A stretch of DNA of 64,000 nucleotides from Microterricola viridarii (GTDB lineage Bacteria; Actinomycetota; Actinomycetes; Actinomycetales; Microbacteriaceae). Both the position numbers and the translations under genes were made by a program. Of this stretch, positions 24,328 through 33,353 are shown piece after piece. The stretch lies in NCBI RefSeq assembly GCF_900104895.1, contig NZ_LT629742.1, forward strand, positions 496,001-560,000. Reading direction: 5' to 3'. Each line of letters opens with the position of its first letter. Position 1 is the first letter of the stretch. The notes under the pieces are model-generated. The model saw only the letters and a program-made list of their open reading frames with translations, made no database searches and was not told the origin of the DNA.

Positions 24328-24522
24328 ATGGCACAGGATCTTTCTGATGTGCGCTTTCTGACGGTCGCCGAAGTGGCCGCGATGATGCGGGTCTCCAAGA
24401 TGACCGTGTACCGGCTGGTGCACGCCGGAAAACTGCCCGCCATCCGATTCGGACGCTCTTTTCGAGTGCCGGAATCCGCCGTTCAAGAGGCCGTTGAGCA
24501 CCACGTCAGCGGTTCTGGGTGA
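24328..24522 (+). CDS. BldC-like small MerR/excisionase-family DNA-binding protein
   Basis: A 64-residue single-domain winged-helix protein: VRFLTVAEVAAMMRVSKMTV is the helix-turn-helix, followed by LVHAGKLPAIRFGRSFRVPE. This is the BldC arrangement known from Streptomyces, where BldC binds head-to-tail along direct repeats to control development. In a non-sporulating actinobacterium its targets are unknown. The ATG at 24328 has an AGGAATC ribosome site. It is followed by the bS22 gene. Confidence 0.85.
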   Translation: MAQDLSDVRFLTVAEVAAMMRVSKMTVYRLVHAGKLPAIRFGRSFRVPESAVQEAVEHHVSGSG

Positions 24523-24612
24523 ACTTTCGGCAAGAGAACCCCGTCGAATCCGGTAGACTGGCCACTTAGTTTCGGCTGCACTCGCAGTCATCCAAAATCT
24601 TGTGAGGTTTGT

Positions 24613-24711
24613 GTGGGTTCTGTAATCAAGAAGCGCCGCAAGCGTATGGCGAAGAAGAAGCACCGTAAGTTGCTTCGTAAGACTCGCCACCAGCGTCGCA
24701 ACAAGAAGTAA
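24613..24711 (+). CDS. bS22-type (AURKAIP1/COX24-domain) small ribosomal protein
   Basis: A 32-residue, extremely basic protein: MGSVIKKRRKRMAKKKHRKL followed by LRKTRHQRRNKK. It is nearly the same as the 33-residue bS22 protein found on the mycobacterial small ribosomal subunit and shares the AURKAIP1/COX24 domain. Translation starts at GTG 24613 with a GAGG ribosome site. TAGACT (24554-24559) is a likely -10 box. Codons are less G+C-biased than in neighbours (AAG, CGT), as in highly expressed genes. Confidence 0.93.
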   Translation: MGSVIKKRRKRMAKKKHRKLLRKTRHQRRNKK

Positions 24712-24756
24712 GCCGGAGAACTCGCCGCGTCCGCGCGGTGGGTCCTTCAGGCAGCG

Positions 24757-24790
24757 AGCGCTAGACCCCTGGGTCTAGCGCTTATTGCTG
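24757..24790 (+). terminator. terminator of the bS22 gene
   Basis: AGCGCTAGACCC (24757-24768) pairs perfectly with GGGTCTAGCGCT (24771-24782). The stem is followed by the T-rich TATTGCTGTT. Confidence 0.88.
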
Positions 24791-24856
24791 TTAAAGCGTC
24801 GATTTCTGCGCCCGGGCGGTCCGCTCGGCGTGCGGGGCCCCGACTAGGCTGGAACG

Positions 24857-25126
24857 GTGACCACCCCCGTTCTGACGCTCATCGGCAAGCCCGGATGCCA
24901 CCTCTGCGACGATGCGCGCGCGGTCGTGGCCGCGGTGCTGGCCGATCTCGCCACCGAGCATCCCGCCGACGCGATCGTGTTCGAGGAGAAGTCGATCCTC
25001 GACGATCCCGCTCTGCACGAGCGCTTCGTCGAGGAGATCCCCGTCGTGCTGATCAACGGCGCGGTGCACAACTACTGGCGCATCGACCCGGTGCGCCTCA
25101 CGAAAGCCCTGCAGGAGGCGCAATGA
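24857..25126 (+). CDS. glutaredoxin-like thiol protein (DUF836 type)
   Basis: 89 residues with a thioredoxin fold. The LTLIGKPGCHLCDDAR segment contains a CxxC pair (C14, C17), and the EEIPVVLINGAVHNYWRID segment holds the cis-proline. This is the short YruB/DUF836 glutaredoxin-like group, which carries out dithiol redox reactions in the cytoplasm; the partner is unknown. TAGGCT (24845-24850) lies 6 nt before the GTG, giving a leaderless start. It overlaps the next gene by 4 nt. Confidence 0.83.
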   Translation: MTTPVLTLIGKPGCHLCDDARAVVAAVLADLATEHPADAIVFEEKSILDDPALHERFVEEIPVVLINGAVHNYWRIDPVRLTKALQEAQ

Positions 25127-25431
25127 CCATCCGTCACATCGTGTCGTGGAGGCTCGCCGAGAGTGACCCAACGCTGAAGGCAGCGCAGGCCGCCGAGATC
25201 AAGACCGGCCTGGAGGGCCTGCGCGGCCAGATCGACGGCATGAGCGCCATCGACGTCGGCCTCAACGTGCTGAATCCAGGCGCCAACTGGGATGTCGTGC
25301 TGATCGCCGACTACGCCGACGAGGCCGCGCTGGCCGGCTACCAGGTGCACCCGGCGCACGTCGCCGTGGCCGGATTCATCAAGTCCGTCGTGGCCGAGCG
25401 CAGCTGCGTCGACTTCCAGCTCGGCGCATAG
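25123..25431 (+). CDS. Dabb-family (stress-responsive A/B barrel) protein
   Basis: 102 residues of a dimeric alpha/beta barrel: MTIRHIVSWRLAE at the start with the conserved histidine, INVLNPGANWDVVLIADY in the middle, and LAGYQVHPAHVAVAGFIKSVV at the end. This is the Dabb signature H-P-x-H. The family includes stress-induced and small catalytic proteins; no specific activity can be given. The ATG overlaps the glutaredoxin stop (ATGA) and GCAGGAGG is upstream. Confidence 0.85.
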   Translation: MTIRHIVSWRLAESDPTLKAAQAAEIKTGLEGLRGQIDGMSAIDVGLNVLNPGANWDVVLIADYADEAALAGYQVHPAHVAVAGFIKSVVAERSCVDFQLGA

Positions 25432-25446
25432 CGCCCGGCAACGAGA

Positions 25447-25481
25447 AACGCGCATGTCCCGGAACCCGGGGCATGCGCGTT
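25447..25481. terminator. bidirectional hairpin after the Dabb gene
   Basis: AACGCGCATG (25447-25456) pairs with CATGCGCGTT (25472-25481), and an inner CCCGG/CCGGG extends the stem. It lies between convergent genes. Confidence 0.8.
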
Positions 25482-25498
25482 CTGCGTGTGTGTGAGGC

Positions 25499-25888
25499 CT
25501 AGGCGAGCGCCTTGGCCTTCAGCGCGTCAAACTCGGCCTGGGTGATGGCGCCGGAATCCAGCAGGGCCTTCGCCTTGTTGATCTCCTCGGCGGGGCTCGA
25601 CGAGCTGGCAACCTGCTTGATGTACTGCTCGCTCGCGCGCTGCGCGGCGGCGACGTCCTTGGCCTGGCGCTCGGCCATGCCCTTGCCGCGGGCGATGAGG
25701 TACACCAGCGCGGTCAGGAACGGCAGGAAGATCAGGAAGATGATCCAGAGCGCCTTCCACCATCCGTTGAGCTTGTGATCGCGGAACAGGTCGCCGATGA
25801 TCGCGAAGATTGCGAACAGGTAGGCGATGAATGCGAATGCCCAGAAGAACGCCCACAGGACGTTCCAGAAGTTTTCCCAAATGCTCAT
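25499..25888 (-). CDS. membrane protein with PLDc_N and SHOCT domains
   Basis: 129 residues. Two transmembrane helices (FWAFAFIAYLFAIFAIIGDLF and ALWIIFLIFLPFLTALVYLIA) flank the D-H-K-L-N-G-W-W-K segment, as in the PLDc_N domain. The C-terminus is a SHOCT oligomerisation motif (EEINKAKALLDSGAITQAEF then DALKAKAL). The C-terminal domain would lie in the cytoplasm. Function is unknown. AGGGGAAGAG precedes the ATG. Confidence 0.83.
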   Translation of the reverse strand: MSIWENFWNVLWAFFWAFAFIAYLFAIFAIIGDLFRDHKLNGWWKALWIIFLIFLPFLTALVYLIARGKGMAERQAKDVAAAQRASEQYIKQVASSSSPAEEINKAKALLDSGAITQAEFDALKAKALA

Positions 25889-26142
25889 TGACTCTTCCCC
25901 TCATCGTGCTGTGTGACGTTCCCAATTGGAGGTCGTTGGGGGACACGCTATCGCCGTTCTCCCAGCCAGCGGAAGTACATGACACGCTTTGCCCGCCACA
26001 GAGCCGATAATCCTGCCACCCTAGATTTTCGCGCGGGACCGGGTCTAGATTGTCGAACAGCGCGTCGCGCTGGCGGCGCCGCCAGTCCTGCACTGCGCTG
26101 GCGGCCTCGCACCGGGAACTCGTGTGAGGTGGGGAGCGGCTC
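25889..26142. other. upstream region of the sulfatase operon
   Basis: 254 bp without a gene. CTAGATTTTCG (26021-26031) and CTAGATTGTCG (26045-26055) form a direct repeat with a 24-bp offset, each containing a TAGATT that could be a -10 box. A perfect 16-bp palindrome, CTGGCGGCGCCGCCAG, lies at 26070-26085 in what would be the untranslated leader. These are candidates for operon control. Confidence 0.45.
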
Positions 26143-28488
26143 GTGGCCAAGGATTTCACCGGCAGCATCAAGTTGGACGTTCGGGACTCCGTCCCCGATT
26201 GGGACGCGTTCCTGGGCGCCGCCGCCCCGGTGGGCGCGCCGAATGTTCTCGTCGTGCTCTACGACGACACCGGCCAGGCGGCCTGGTCGCCCTACGGCGG
26301 TCGCATCAACATGCCCACGATGGACCGGCTCGCGGCTGACGGCCTCACCTACTCGCAGTGGCACACGACGGCGCTCTGCTCGCCGACCAGGTCCACGTTC
26401 CTGACCGGCCGGAATCACCATTCCAACGGCTTCGCGACGATCTCCGAGTCCTCGACGGGCTTCCCGGGGTACAACTCGCACATCCCGCCGGAGAACGCCA
26501 CGATGGCCAACATCCTGCGCGACGCCGGATGGTCGACATACTGGGTGGGCAAGAACCACAATGTGCCGATCGATGAGTGGACGGCCGGCGCCTCGAAGAA
26601 GAACTGGCCGCTCGGCCAGGGCTACGACCGTTTCTACGGCTTCATCGGGGGCGAGACCAACAACTGGTACCCGTCGCTCGCCGAGGACAACCACTACATC
26701 GATCAGCCCGCCCTGCCGGAGGACGGCTACCACCTCTCGAAGGACCTGGCCGATCAGGCGCTCAAGATGATCAGGGACTCGAAGCAGACCGAGCCGGACA
26801 AGCCCTGGTACCTGTGGTTCTGCCCCGGAGCCAACCACGCCCCGCACCACGCGCCAGAGGAGTACATCGCCAAGTACAAGGGCCAGTTCGACGACGGCTA
26901 CGAGGCATACCGCGACTGGGTCGTGCCACGCATGATCGAGCGCGGGCTGCTGCCGGAGGGGACGACGTTCGGCGACATCAACCCGATGCCCGACGGCACC
27001 TTCAGCCAGACCGACGAGGTGCGCCCCTGGGCAGAGCTCAGCGCGGAGGAGCGGGCGATGTTCTCGCGGATGGCCGAGGTGTTCGCCGGATTCTCGGAGT
27101 ACACCGACGCGCAGGTGGGGCGCATCGTGGACTACCTCGAGGAATCCGGCCAGCTCGAGAACACTCTCATCATCTACTGTGCCGACAACGGGGCGTCCGG
27201 TGAGGGCAGCCCGAACGGTTCCGTCAACGAGGGCAAGGTCTTCGGCGGCTACCCGGATGACGAGGCGCAGAACCTCACGATGGTCGACGAGCTCGGCAGC
27301 CCCGACACCTACAACCACTATCCGACCGGCTGGGCGATGGGCTTCTCCGCGCCGTACAAGATGTTCAAGCGCTACACCTACCAGGGCGGGGTCTGCGACC
27401 CGATGGTGATCCACTGGCCGGCCGGCATCCAGGCCAAGGGCGAGGTGCGCAACCAATACCACCACTCGACCGACATCGTCGCGACGATCCTCGACGTGTG
27501 TGGCGTCGAGATGCCGAAGAGCTACAACGGCGTCGAGCAGAGCCCGCTCGCCGGGGTGTCGATGCGCTACTCCTTCGACGCGGCGGCGGACGGCCCGACG
27601 CAGAAGGAGACGCAGTACTACGAGATGCTCGGCAGTCGCGGCATCTGGCACAAGGGCTGGAAGGCCGTCGCCGAGCATGGCCCGGTGAGCGGCATGAGCG
27701 GCTTCGACAAGGACGTCTGGCAACTGTTCCACACCGACGTCGATCGCGCGGAGGCCCACGATCTCGCGGAAGAGTTCCCCGAGAAGCTCGAGGAGCTCAA
27801 GGCGCTCTGGATGAGTGAGGCCGAGGCGAACAAGGTGCTGCCGCTCAACGACCTGCAGATCATCGGCAACCCCAAGGACTTCGAGACGTTCGTGAACATG
27901 GAGTTCAAGGTGCCGGTGCCGCCGAGTGGCCAGTACACCTACTACCCGGGCACGACGGAGATCCCGGAGCGCTCGGCGGCGAACGTGCACGGGGTCTCCT
28001 ACAAGATCCTCGCCGAGGTCGATCTCACGGCCGACGCGGAGGGCGTCATCTTCGCCCACGGCTCTCGGTTCGGCGGCCACGCCCTGTTCATCAAGGACGG
28101 CGAGGTGAGCTACGCGTACAACTTCCTCGGGATCCCGCCGGAGGATCGCATCTCGGCGCCGCTCAAGCTGACCGGCAGGCACATCATCGGCGTGGAGTTC
28201 ACCAAGGAGCGGATGGGCGAGTACCGCGAGGGCGTCGGGCCCCTCAAGCTCTACATCGACGAGCAGCTCGTTGGCCAGCAGGAGATCCGCACGGTGCTCG
28301 GGCACTTCTCGCTCTGCGGCGAGGGACTCTGCATCGGCTACGACAGCGGCGACGCCGTCTCCAGCGCCTACAGGGGGTCGCGATTCGAATTCACCGGCGG
28401 CACGATCGAGAAGGTGGTGTTCGACATCGGCGACGACGTGTACGTCGACGTCGAGGCTCACCTGGCCGCAGCGTACGCCAGAGACTGA
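26143..28488 (+). CDS. type I arylsulfatase, apparently cytoplasmic
   Basis: 781 residues. The formylglycine signature CSPTRSTFLTGR starts at C79, the cysteine that becomes the catalytic formylglycine, and the metal-binding DD is at 41-42. Further sites are KNHN, the NHAPHHAP region and the YCADNGASGEG metal/substrate block. The C-terminal 180 residues form a LamG-like beta domain. No signal peptide is present, so unlike most secreted sulfatases it should act inside the cell. The GTG start has GGGGAG 7 nt upstream. A formylglycine-generating enzyme must be encoded elsewhere. First gene of a six-gene operon. Confidence 0.9.
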   Translation: MAKDFTGSIKLDVRDSVPDWDAFLGAAAPVGAPNVLVVLYDDTGQAAWSPYGGRINMPTMDRLAADGLTYSQWHTTALCSPTRSTFLTGRNHHSNGFATISESSTGFPGYNSHIPPENATMANILRDAGWSTYWVGKNHNVPIDEWTAGASKKNWPLGQGYDRFYGFIGGETNNWYPSLAEDNHYIDQPALPEDGYHLSKDLADQALKMIRDSKQTEPDKPWYLWFCPGANHAPHHAPEEYIAKYKGQFDDGYEAYRDWVVPRMIERGLLPEGTTFGDINPMPDGTFSQTDEVRPWAELSAEERAMFSRMAEVFAGFSEYTDAQVGRIVDYLEESGQLENTLIIYCADNGASGEGSPNGSVNEGKVFGGYPDDEAQNLTMVDELGSPDTYNHYPTGWAMGFSAPYKMFKRYTYQGGVCDPMVIHWPAGIQAKGEVRNQYHHSTDIVATILDVCGVEMPKSYNGVEQSPLAGVSMRYSFDAAADGPTQKETQYYEMLGSRGIWHKGWKAVAEHGPVSGMSGFDKDVWQLFHTDVDRAEAHDLAEEFPEKLEELKALWMSEAEANKVLPLNDLQIIGNPKDFETFVNMEFKVPVPPSGQYTYYPGTTEIPERSAANVHGVSYKILAEVDLTADAEGVIFAHGSRFGGHALFIKDGEVSYAYNFLGIPPEDRISAPLKLTGRHIIGVEFTKERMGEYREGVGPLKLYIDEQLVGQQEIRTVLGHFSLCGEGLCIGYDSGDAVSSAYRGSRFEFTGGTIEKVVFDIGDDVYVDVEAHLAAAYARD

Positions 28489-28540
28489 GCCGGGTCGAAC
28501 GGGGCTGAGCCGAACGGAGCAGAGCCGAGCTGAGCTGCGC

Positions 28541-28564
28541 GGCCCCGGCCGATCGGCCGGGGCC
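28541..28564. repeat. 24-bp perfect palindrome between sulfatase and HAD genes
   Basis: GGCCCCGGCC-GATC-GGCCGGGGCC is fully symmetric. As RNA it would form a strong hairpin without a T tract. It is probably an attenuating or mRNA-stabilising element inside the operon rather than a terminator. Confidence 0.7.
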
Positions 28565-28589
28565 TGGGGGATCCGGAGGGGGTATTCAG

Positions 28590-29537
28590 ATGCGAGACAC
28601 GCTGAGGTCGTGGGCGGAGACCCCGACGCGCAGGCGCATCGTCGACTTCGTCGAGCGGGTGAGCGGGGTCGGGCCCGGGGCGGTTCCGGCCGCCGAGCGG
28701 GTCGCGGTCTTCGACAACGACGGAACGCTGTGGACGGAGAAGCCGATGCCGACGCAGCTGCACTACATCGTGCAGCAGTGGGCGGCCGCGGCGTCGGCTG
28801 ACCCCGCACTGGCCGAGCGCCAGCCGTATGCGGCCGCGGTCGGCGGCGACTTCGGCTGGCTGAGTGACGCCGTCGACAAGCACTACGCGGGCGACGACAG
28901 CGATCTGAAGCTGCTGATCGGGGCCATCCTCACCTCGACGGACGGCGTCGCCGTTCAGGACTACGAGAGAGCCGTCGCCGAGTTCTACCGCAGTGCCCGG
29001 CACCCGACCCTCGGCACGCCCTATCGCGGAGCCGTCTACCAGCCGATGGTCGAGCTGCTGCGCTACCTGGAGGCGCACGGCTTCAGCTGTTACATCATCT
29101 CGGGCGGCGACCGGGACTTCATGCGGCCGATCACGAGCGAGTACTACGGCATCCCGCCCGAGCGCGTCGTCGGCTCCGCGGTCGGGCTGAGCTATGACGC
29201 AGAGAGCGCCGAGGTGCGCTACGGGGCCACCTTCGACTTCATGGATGACGGCCCGATGAAGCCGGTGCGCATCTGGACCAGGATCGGGCGCCGCCCGATC
29301 CTCGCCGCCGGCAACTCCAACGGCGACATCGAGATGCTGCGCTACACCCAGGGCAGCCCGGACTCCCTCGCGCTGCTGATCCACCATGACGACACCTCTG
29401 GGCGCGGCGATGCCCCCTACGACTCCGGGGCAGAACGGGCGCTCGCCGCGGCGGCCGAGCACGACTTCACCGTCGTCAGCGTGCGCGACGACTGGACGAG
29501 CGTGTTCGTGCCGCAGGCCGCCGCGGGCACCGCGTGA
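28590..29537 (+). CDS. HAD-superfamily phosphatase-like hydrolase
   Basis: 315 residues. Motif I is FDNDGTLW (nucleophile D42, acid D44), motif II is the serine of IISGGDRDFM, and motif IV is GNSNGDIEML. The YGIPPERVVGSAVG segment fits the acid-phosphatase-like HAD group. The substrate is unknown; with a sulfatase upstream a sulfated or phosphorylated metabolite is possible. The ATG has GGAGGGGG upstream. Its stop overlaps the SulP start by 4 nt. Confidence 0.83.
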   Translation: MRDTLRSWAETPTRRRIVDFVERVSGVGPGAVPAAERVAVFDNDGTLWTEKPMPTQLHYIVQQWAAAASADPALAERQPYAAAVGGDFGWLSDAVDKHYAGDDSDLKLLIGAILTSTDGVAVQDYERAVAEFYRSARHPTLGTPYRGAVYQPMVELLRYLEAHGFSCYIISGGDRDFMRPITSEYYGIPPERVVGSAVGLSYDAESAEVRYGATFDFMDDGPMKPVRIWTRIGRRPILAAGNSNGDIEMLRYTQGSPDSLALLIHHDDTSGRGDAPYDSGAERALAAAAEHDFTVVSVRDDWTSVFVPQAAAGTA

Positions 29538-31189
29538 CGGGCCTGGGGAGCCGGCCCGTGACATCGACGCCGGGGCCGCGACCACCCGCCGAGAAACGGC
29601 GCGCCTGGTTCGCGCCGACGCTGCGCGGATACCGGCGTGAGTGGATCGGGCCCGACGTCATCGCAGGGCTCGCCGCCGGGGCGGTCGTCGTGCCGCAGGG
29701 GATGGCGTACGCCACCATCGCGAGCCTGCCCGTGCAGATCGGCCTGTACAGCTGCATGGTGCCGATGCTCGTCTACGCCCTGCTCGGCGGCGCCCGCGCG
29801 ATGAGCGTCTCGACGACATCGACGATCGCCACCCTCACCGCGACGACGCTGGTGAGCGCCGGGGTGGCCGTCGGCTCGGATGACGCCGTCCGCGACCTGA
29901 CGACGCTGACCCTGCTGGTCGGCGTCATCCTGCTGCTGGCCCGCCTGCTCCGGCTGGGCGCCATCGTCGAGAACATCAACAAGTCCACGATCCTCGGCAT
30001 CCAGATCGGGGTGGGGGCGACCGTCGCCGTCGGGCAGCTGCCCACGCTGCTCGGCGTCGACAGCAACTTCACCGGGCACGGCTTCATCCGCTCAATCAAT
30101 GCGGTGATCGTGGCGCTGCCGACCGTGAATGTTCCAACGCTGTTGCTCTCCGTGTGCTCGATCGCCGTGCTGTTCGGGTTCAAGCGCTTCGCCCCGCGCA
30201 TTCCGGGGCCGCTCATCGTCGTGGCCGGCGGCATCCTGCTCATCGCCTTCACCGGGGCGCGGGCGGCGGGGGTCTCGGTGATCGCGCCGGTGCCGCAGGG
30301 CCTGCCGCTGCCGAGCCTGCCGGCACTCGGTGACATCGTGGACCTGATTCCCGGGGCGCTCGCCATCGCCGTGATGGCGTTCCTCGAGTCGGCGGCGGTG
30401 GCCCGCGGCATCCGCGCGGCCGGCGAGAAGCAGATCGACAGCAACCAGGAGCTGCTCGCCACCTCGGCCGCCAGCATCGCAGGGTCGTTCTTCTCGACGC
30501 TGCCGGCCGCGGGCGGCTTCTCGCAGAGCGCGGTGAACCTCGCCGCGGGGGCCCGCTCCCAGCTGTCGACGCTGGTGACCGTGGCGTTCGCGGTGCTCGT
30601 CGCGCTCTTCCTCGGACCGGTGCTCAGCCTCTTGCCGGAGGCCACACTGGCCTCGATGGTGTTCGTCGCCGTCATCGGGCTCATCGACGTGCCGTCGCTG
30701 CTGCGGCTGGCGCGAGTCAATCGACCCGATTTCTGGACCACGGTCGCCACCGCCGCCGTCGGCCTCACCGCCGGCCTGCTCCCGGCCGTCGCGGTCGGGG
30801 TCGCCCTGACCCTGCTGCTGATCCTCATCGAGCTCAGCAAAGTCAGGGTCACGGTGGGGGAGCGGCGCGGCCCGGTGCTCGCCGTCGTCGTGGGCGGGCC
30901 GCTCTACACCGCGAATGTGTTGGAGACCGAGCAGGCGGTGCTCGCAGCCGCCCGGGCCGCCGAGGGGCTGGGCGCGGTGGTTCTCGACCTCGGCCGCATG
31001 GCAACGACATCGGTCACCGTGCTCGACACGCTCGCCGACCTGGACAGGGAGCTGGCGTCGCAGGGGGTGCAGCTGCGCATTGCCGCCCTCCCGGATGCCG
31101 CCCTCCTGATTGCCCGGCGCACGAGCTGGTTCCATGGGCTCGAGGCCGACGGTCGGGTGTTCGACAGCGTCGAGTCCGGGATGGGGTAA
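29534..31189 (+). CDS. SulP-family anion transporter with STAS domain
   Basis: 551 residues. About 11-12 transmembrane helices are followed by a C-terminal STAS domain (about 440-540, VLDLGRMATTSVTVLDTLADLDREL). The SulP signature GLAAGAVVVPQGMAYATIASLP-VQIGLYSCMVPMLVYALLG is intact. SulP proteins move sulfate, bicarbonate or other anions. Its position after the sulfatase makes sulfate the natural candidate. It starts at GTG 29534, overlapping the HAD stop. Confidence 0.88.
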   Translation: MTGLGSRPVTSTPGPRPPAEKRRAWFAPTLRGYRREWIGPDVIAGLAAGAVVVPQGMAYATIASLPVQIGLYSCMVPMLVYALLGGARAMSVSTTSTIATLTATTLVSAGVAVGSDDAVRDLTTLTLLVGVILLLARLLRLGAIVENINKSTILGIQIGVGATVAVGQLPTLLGVDSNFTGHGFIRSINAVIVALPTVNVPTLLLSVCSIAVLFGFKRFAPRIPGPLIVVAGGILLIAFTGARAAGVSVIAPVPQGLPLPSLPALGDIVDLIPGALAIAVMAFLESAAVARGIRAAGEKQIDSNQELLATSAASIAGSFFSTLPAAGGFSQSAVNLAAGARSQLSTLVTVAFAVLVALFLGPVLSLLPEATLASMVFVAVIGLIDVPSLLRLARVNRPDFWTTVATAAVGLTAGLLPAVAVGVALTLLLILIELSKVRVTVGERRGPVLAVVVGGPLYTANVLETEQAVLAAARAAEGLGAVVLDLGRMATTSVTVLDTLADLDRELASQGVQLRIAALPDAALLIARRTSWFHGLEADGRVFDSVESGMG

Positions 31190-31193
31190 CAGG

Positions 31194-32024
31194 ATGGACG
31201 GCGGCGCGGTGGGCGACTTCTTCGGTTCCAGCGACATCAGCGGATGGGACCTGCTGTTCGCGACGCTGGTGGTCGTCGCGGGCTGGGTCGTGTCGATCTT
31301 CGTCAAGCGCGGTGTGACGGCGCTGCTCACTCGGACGCCGGGAATCTCGCCGGGCGCCACCCTGCTCATCGCGCGGATCGCGAAGTACGTGGTGATCCTG
31401 CTGGGCATCGGCATCGGGCTGAGCTTCCTCGGCGCCTCGGTGCAACCGCTGCTCGCAATCGCGATCATCGTCGGGGTCGTGATCGCGCTCGCGCTGCGCG
31501 GCGTCGCCGACAACTTCGCGGCCGGCGTCGTGCTGCAGTCGCGGCACCCGATCAAACCGGGCGACGAGATCGCCACCGACGACTACGTGGGCACCGTGCT
31601 CGAGCTCAACGGCCGCACCGTGATCCTGCGCACCGCTGACGGGCGCACCGTGCACGTGCCGAACGGGCGCCTGCTGCAGGAGCCGGTCGTCAACCACTCC
31701 CAGGCGGGTGCCCGCCGCAGCGAGGTGGAGGTGCGCGTTGCCGCCGGGGTGCTGCCGCCGGAACGGCTCGGCGAGGTGCTCTCCGCCGCGGCATCCGCGG
31801 TCGACGAGGTGCACACGACCGAACCGGCGCGGACCCTCATCATCTCCGTCGAGCCACGCCGGATCATCGCCAGGGTGCAGTACTGGCACCATCCGATGCG
31901 CGGCGTCGCCGTCACCTCCGCCGTCGTGACAGCACTGGCGGCGGCGTGCGCGGAGCGCCAGCTGCCGGCCAGCGTCACGTCCGCGCTGCCGCCTCCGCCG
32001 CTGACACAGTCAGGGGAGCTCTGA
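31194..32024 (+). CDS. MscS-family mechanosensitive channel
   Basis: 276 residues. Three hydrophobic helices are followed by the MscS beta domain. The pore helix reads IIVGVVIALALRGVADNFAAGVVLQSRHPIKPGDEI, with the alternating Ala/Gly pattern of MscS TM3, then VGTVLELNGRTVILRTADGRTVHVPNGRLL. It would release solutes and anions under membrane tension. It starts 4 nt after the SulP stop and overlaps the ClC start (ATGA). Confidence 0.87.
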   Translation: MDGGAVGDFFGSSDISGWDLLFATLVVVAGWVVSIFVKRGVTALLTRTPGISPGATLLIARIAKYVVILLGIGIGLSFLGASVQPLLAIAIIVGVVIALALRGVADNFAAGVVLQSRHPIKPGDEIATDDYVGTVLELNGRTVILRTADGRTVHVPNGRLLQEPVVNHSQAGARRSEVEVRVAAGVLPPERLGEVLSAAASAVDEVHTTEPARTLIISVEPRRIIARVQYWHHPMRGVAVTSAVVTALAAACAERQLPASVTSALPPPPLTQSGEL

Positions 32025-33325
32025 TGACCGCCTTGACCGACATGCCCGCAGGGGCGCCGTCCCCGCGGACGGCGCTCCTGCTCTCGATCCCGGCGATCCT
32101 GATCGGCCTCGTGACGGCCGTCGTGCTGATCGGCCTGACCGTTCTCGCCGACTGGCTGGAGACGCTCGTCTGGCAGGGGCTGCCCGGCCTTCTCGGCGTC
32201 GGCGACACCACCGGCTGGTGGACGATGGGCGTGCTCACGCTGACCGGGCTCATCGTCGGACTGATCGTCTGGCTCGCGCCCGGCCACGCCGGGCCGGACC
32301 CGGCGACGACGGGCCTCGTGGCGCCGCCGCTCGCGCTCGGCGTGCTTCCCGCGCTTGCCGCCGTGCTGGTGATCGGCGAGGCCGGCGGTGTGAGCCTCGG
32401 GCCGGAGAACCCGGTCATCGCGATCAACACCGCGCTGACCGTGGCCATCACGGCCAAGCTCTGGCCCCGGGTGCCCCTCCAACTCGTGGTGCTGATGGGC
32501 GCCGCCGGCACGATCGGCGCACTGTTCGGGACGCCGGTCGGGGCGGCCCTGGTCCTCACCGGGATCGTGGGGATGACGAGCGGCGGCGGCGCGCTCTGGG
32601 ACAAGCTCTTCCTGCCGCTGGTCTCGGCCGGGACCGGATCGCTGGTGATGGCGATCGCCGGTCGGCCCAACCTGTCCGTCGACGTGCCGGCGTTGGGCGC
32701 TCCCGAGCTGATCGACCTGGTGAGCGGCGTTGCCGTCGCGGCCGTCGCCGTGCTCCTCGGCCTCCTCGGCGTCTACCTCTTCCCGCTGCTGCACCGCCTC
32801 TTCCACCTCCTGCGCAACCCCGTGCTGCCGTTGACGATCGCGGGGGCGCTGCTCGGCGTGCTCGGCGTGCTCGGCGGCCCGGACACGCTGTTCAAGGGCT
32901 TGACGGAGATGAAGGACCTCACGGCGAATGCCGCCGAGCTCAGCGTCGGGCAGCTTGTGGCCGTGACGCTGATCAAGCTGGCCGCCCTCCTCATCGCCGC
33001 AACGGCCGGGTTCCGGGGCGGGCGGGTCTTTCCCGCTGCGTTCATCGGGGTTGCGGTCGGCCTGGTCGCCCATGCGGTGTTCGCCGGGATCCCGCTCAGC
33101 CTGGCGATCGCGTCCGGCGTGCTCGGCATGGTCCTGGTGGTCACCAGGGACGGCTGGCTCTCGTTGTTCATGGCGGTGACCGTGGTGGCTGACATCACGG
33201 TGCTGCCGCTGCTCTGCATCATCGTGCTGCCGATCTGGCTGATGGTCACCCGGCAACCGCCGATGCTGATCGGCAGCAGCACCCCGACGGCGGCGCCCGC
33301 CGGCCCGTCGACCCCACCCCACTGA
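32021..33325 (+). CDS. ClC-family chloride channel/antiporter
   Basis: 434 residues with about ten membrane helices. The ClC ion-binding motifs are present in divergent form: GEAGGVSLGPENPVIAIN instead of G-K/R-E-G-P, and GFRGGRVFPAAFIG for the GxFxP loop. The gating glutamate position is occupied by E in GPENP. It would conduct or exchange chloride or another halide. The ATG overlaps the MscS stop. It is a short prokaryotic ClC without CBS domains. Confidence 0.85.
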   Translation: MMTALTDMPAGAPSPRTALLLSIPAILIGLVTAVVLIGLTVLADWLETLVWQGLPGLLGVGDTTGWWTMGVLTLTGLIVGLIVWLAPGHAGPDPATTGLVAPPLALGVLPALAAVLVIGEAGGVSLGPENPVIAINTALTVAITAKLWPRVPLQLVVLMGAAGTIGALFGTPVGAALVLTGIVGMTSGGGALWDKLFLPLVSAGTGSLVMAIAGRPNLSVDVPALGAPELIDLVSGVAVAAVAVLLGLLGVYLFPLLHRLFHLLRNPVLPLTIAGALLGVLGVLGGPDTLFKGLTEMKDLTANAAELSVGQLVAVTLIKLAALLIAATAGFRGGRVFPAAFIGVAVGLVAHAVFAGIPLSLAIASGVLGMVLVVTRDGWLSLFMAVTVVADITVLPLLCIIVLPIWLMVTRQPPMLIGSSTPTAAPAGPSTPPH

Positions 33326-33353
33326 TGCGCGTTCCGCGCCACGAAGGAGCACC

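Noticed and set aside
25948-28809. Minus-strand open frame of about 950 codons opposite the sulfatase
   Set aside because: The plus strand carries an intact sulfatase with the CSPTR signature. The antisense translation has no recognisable domain and no ribosome site.
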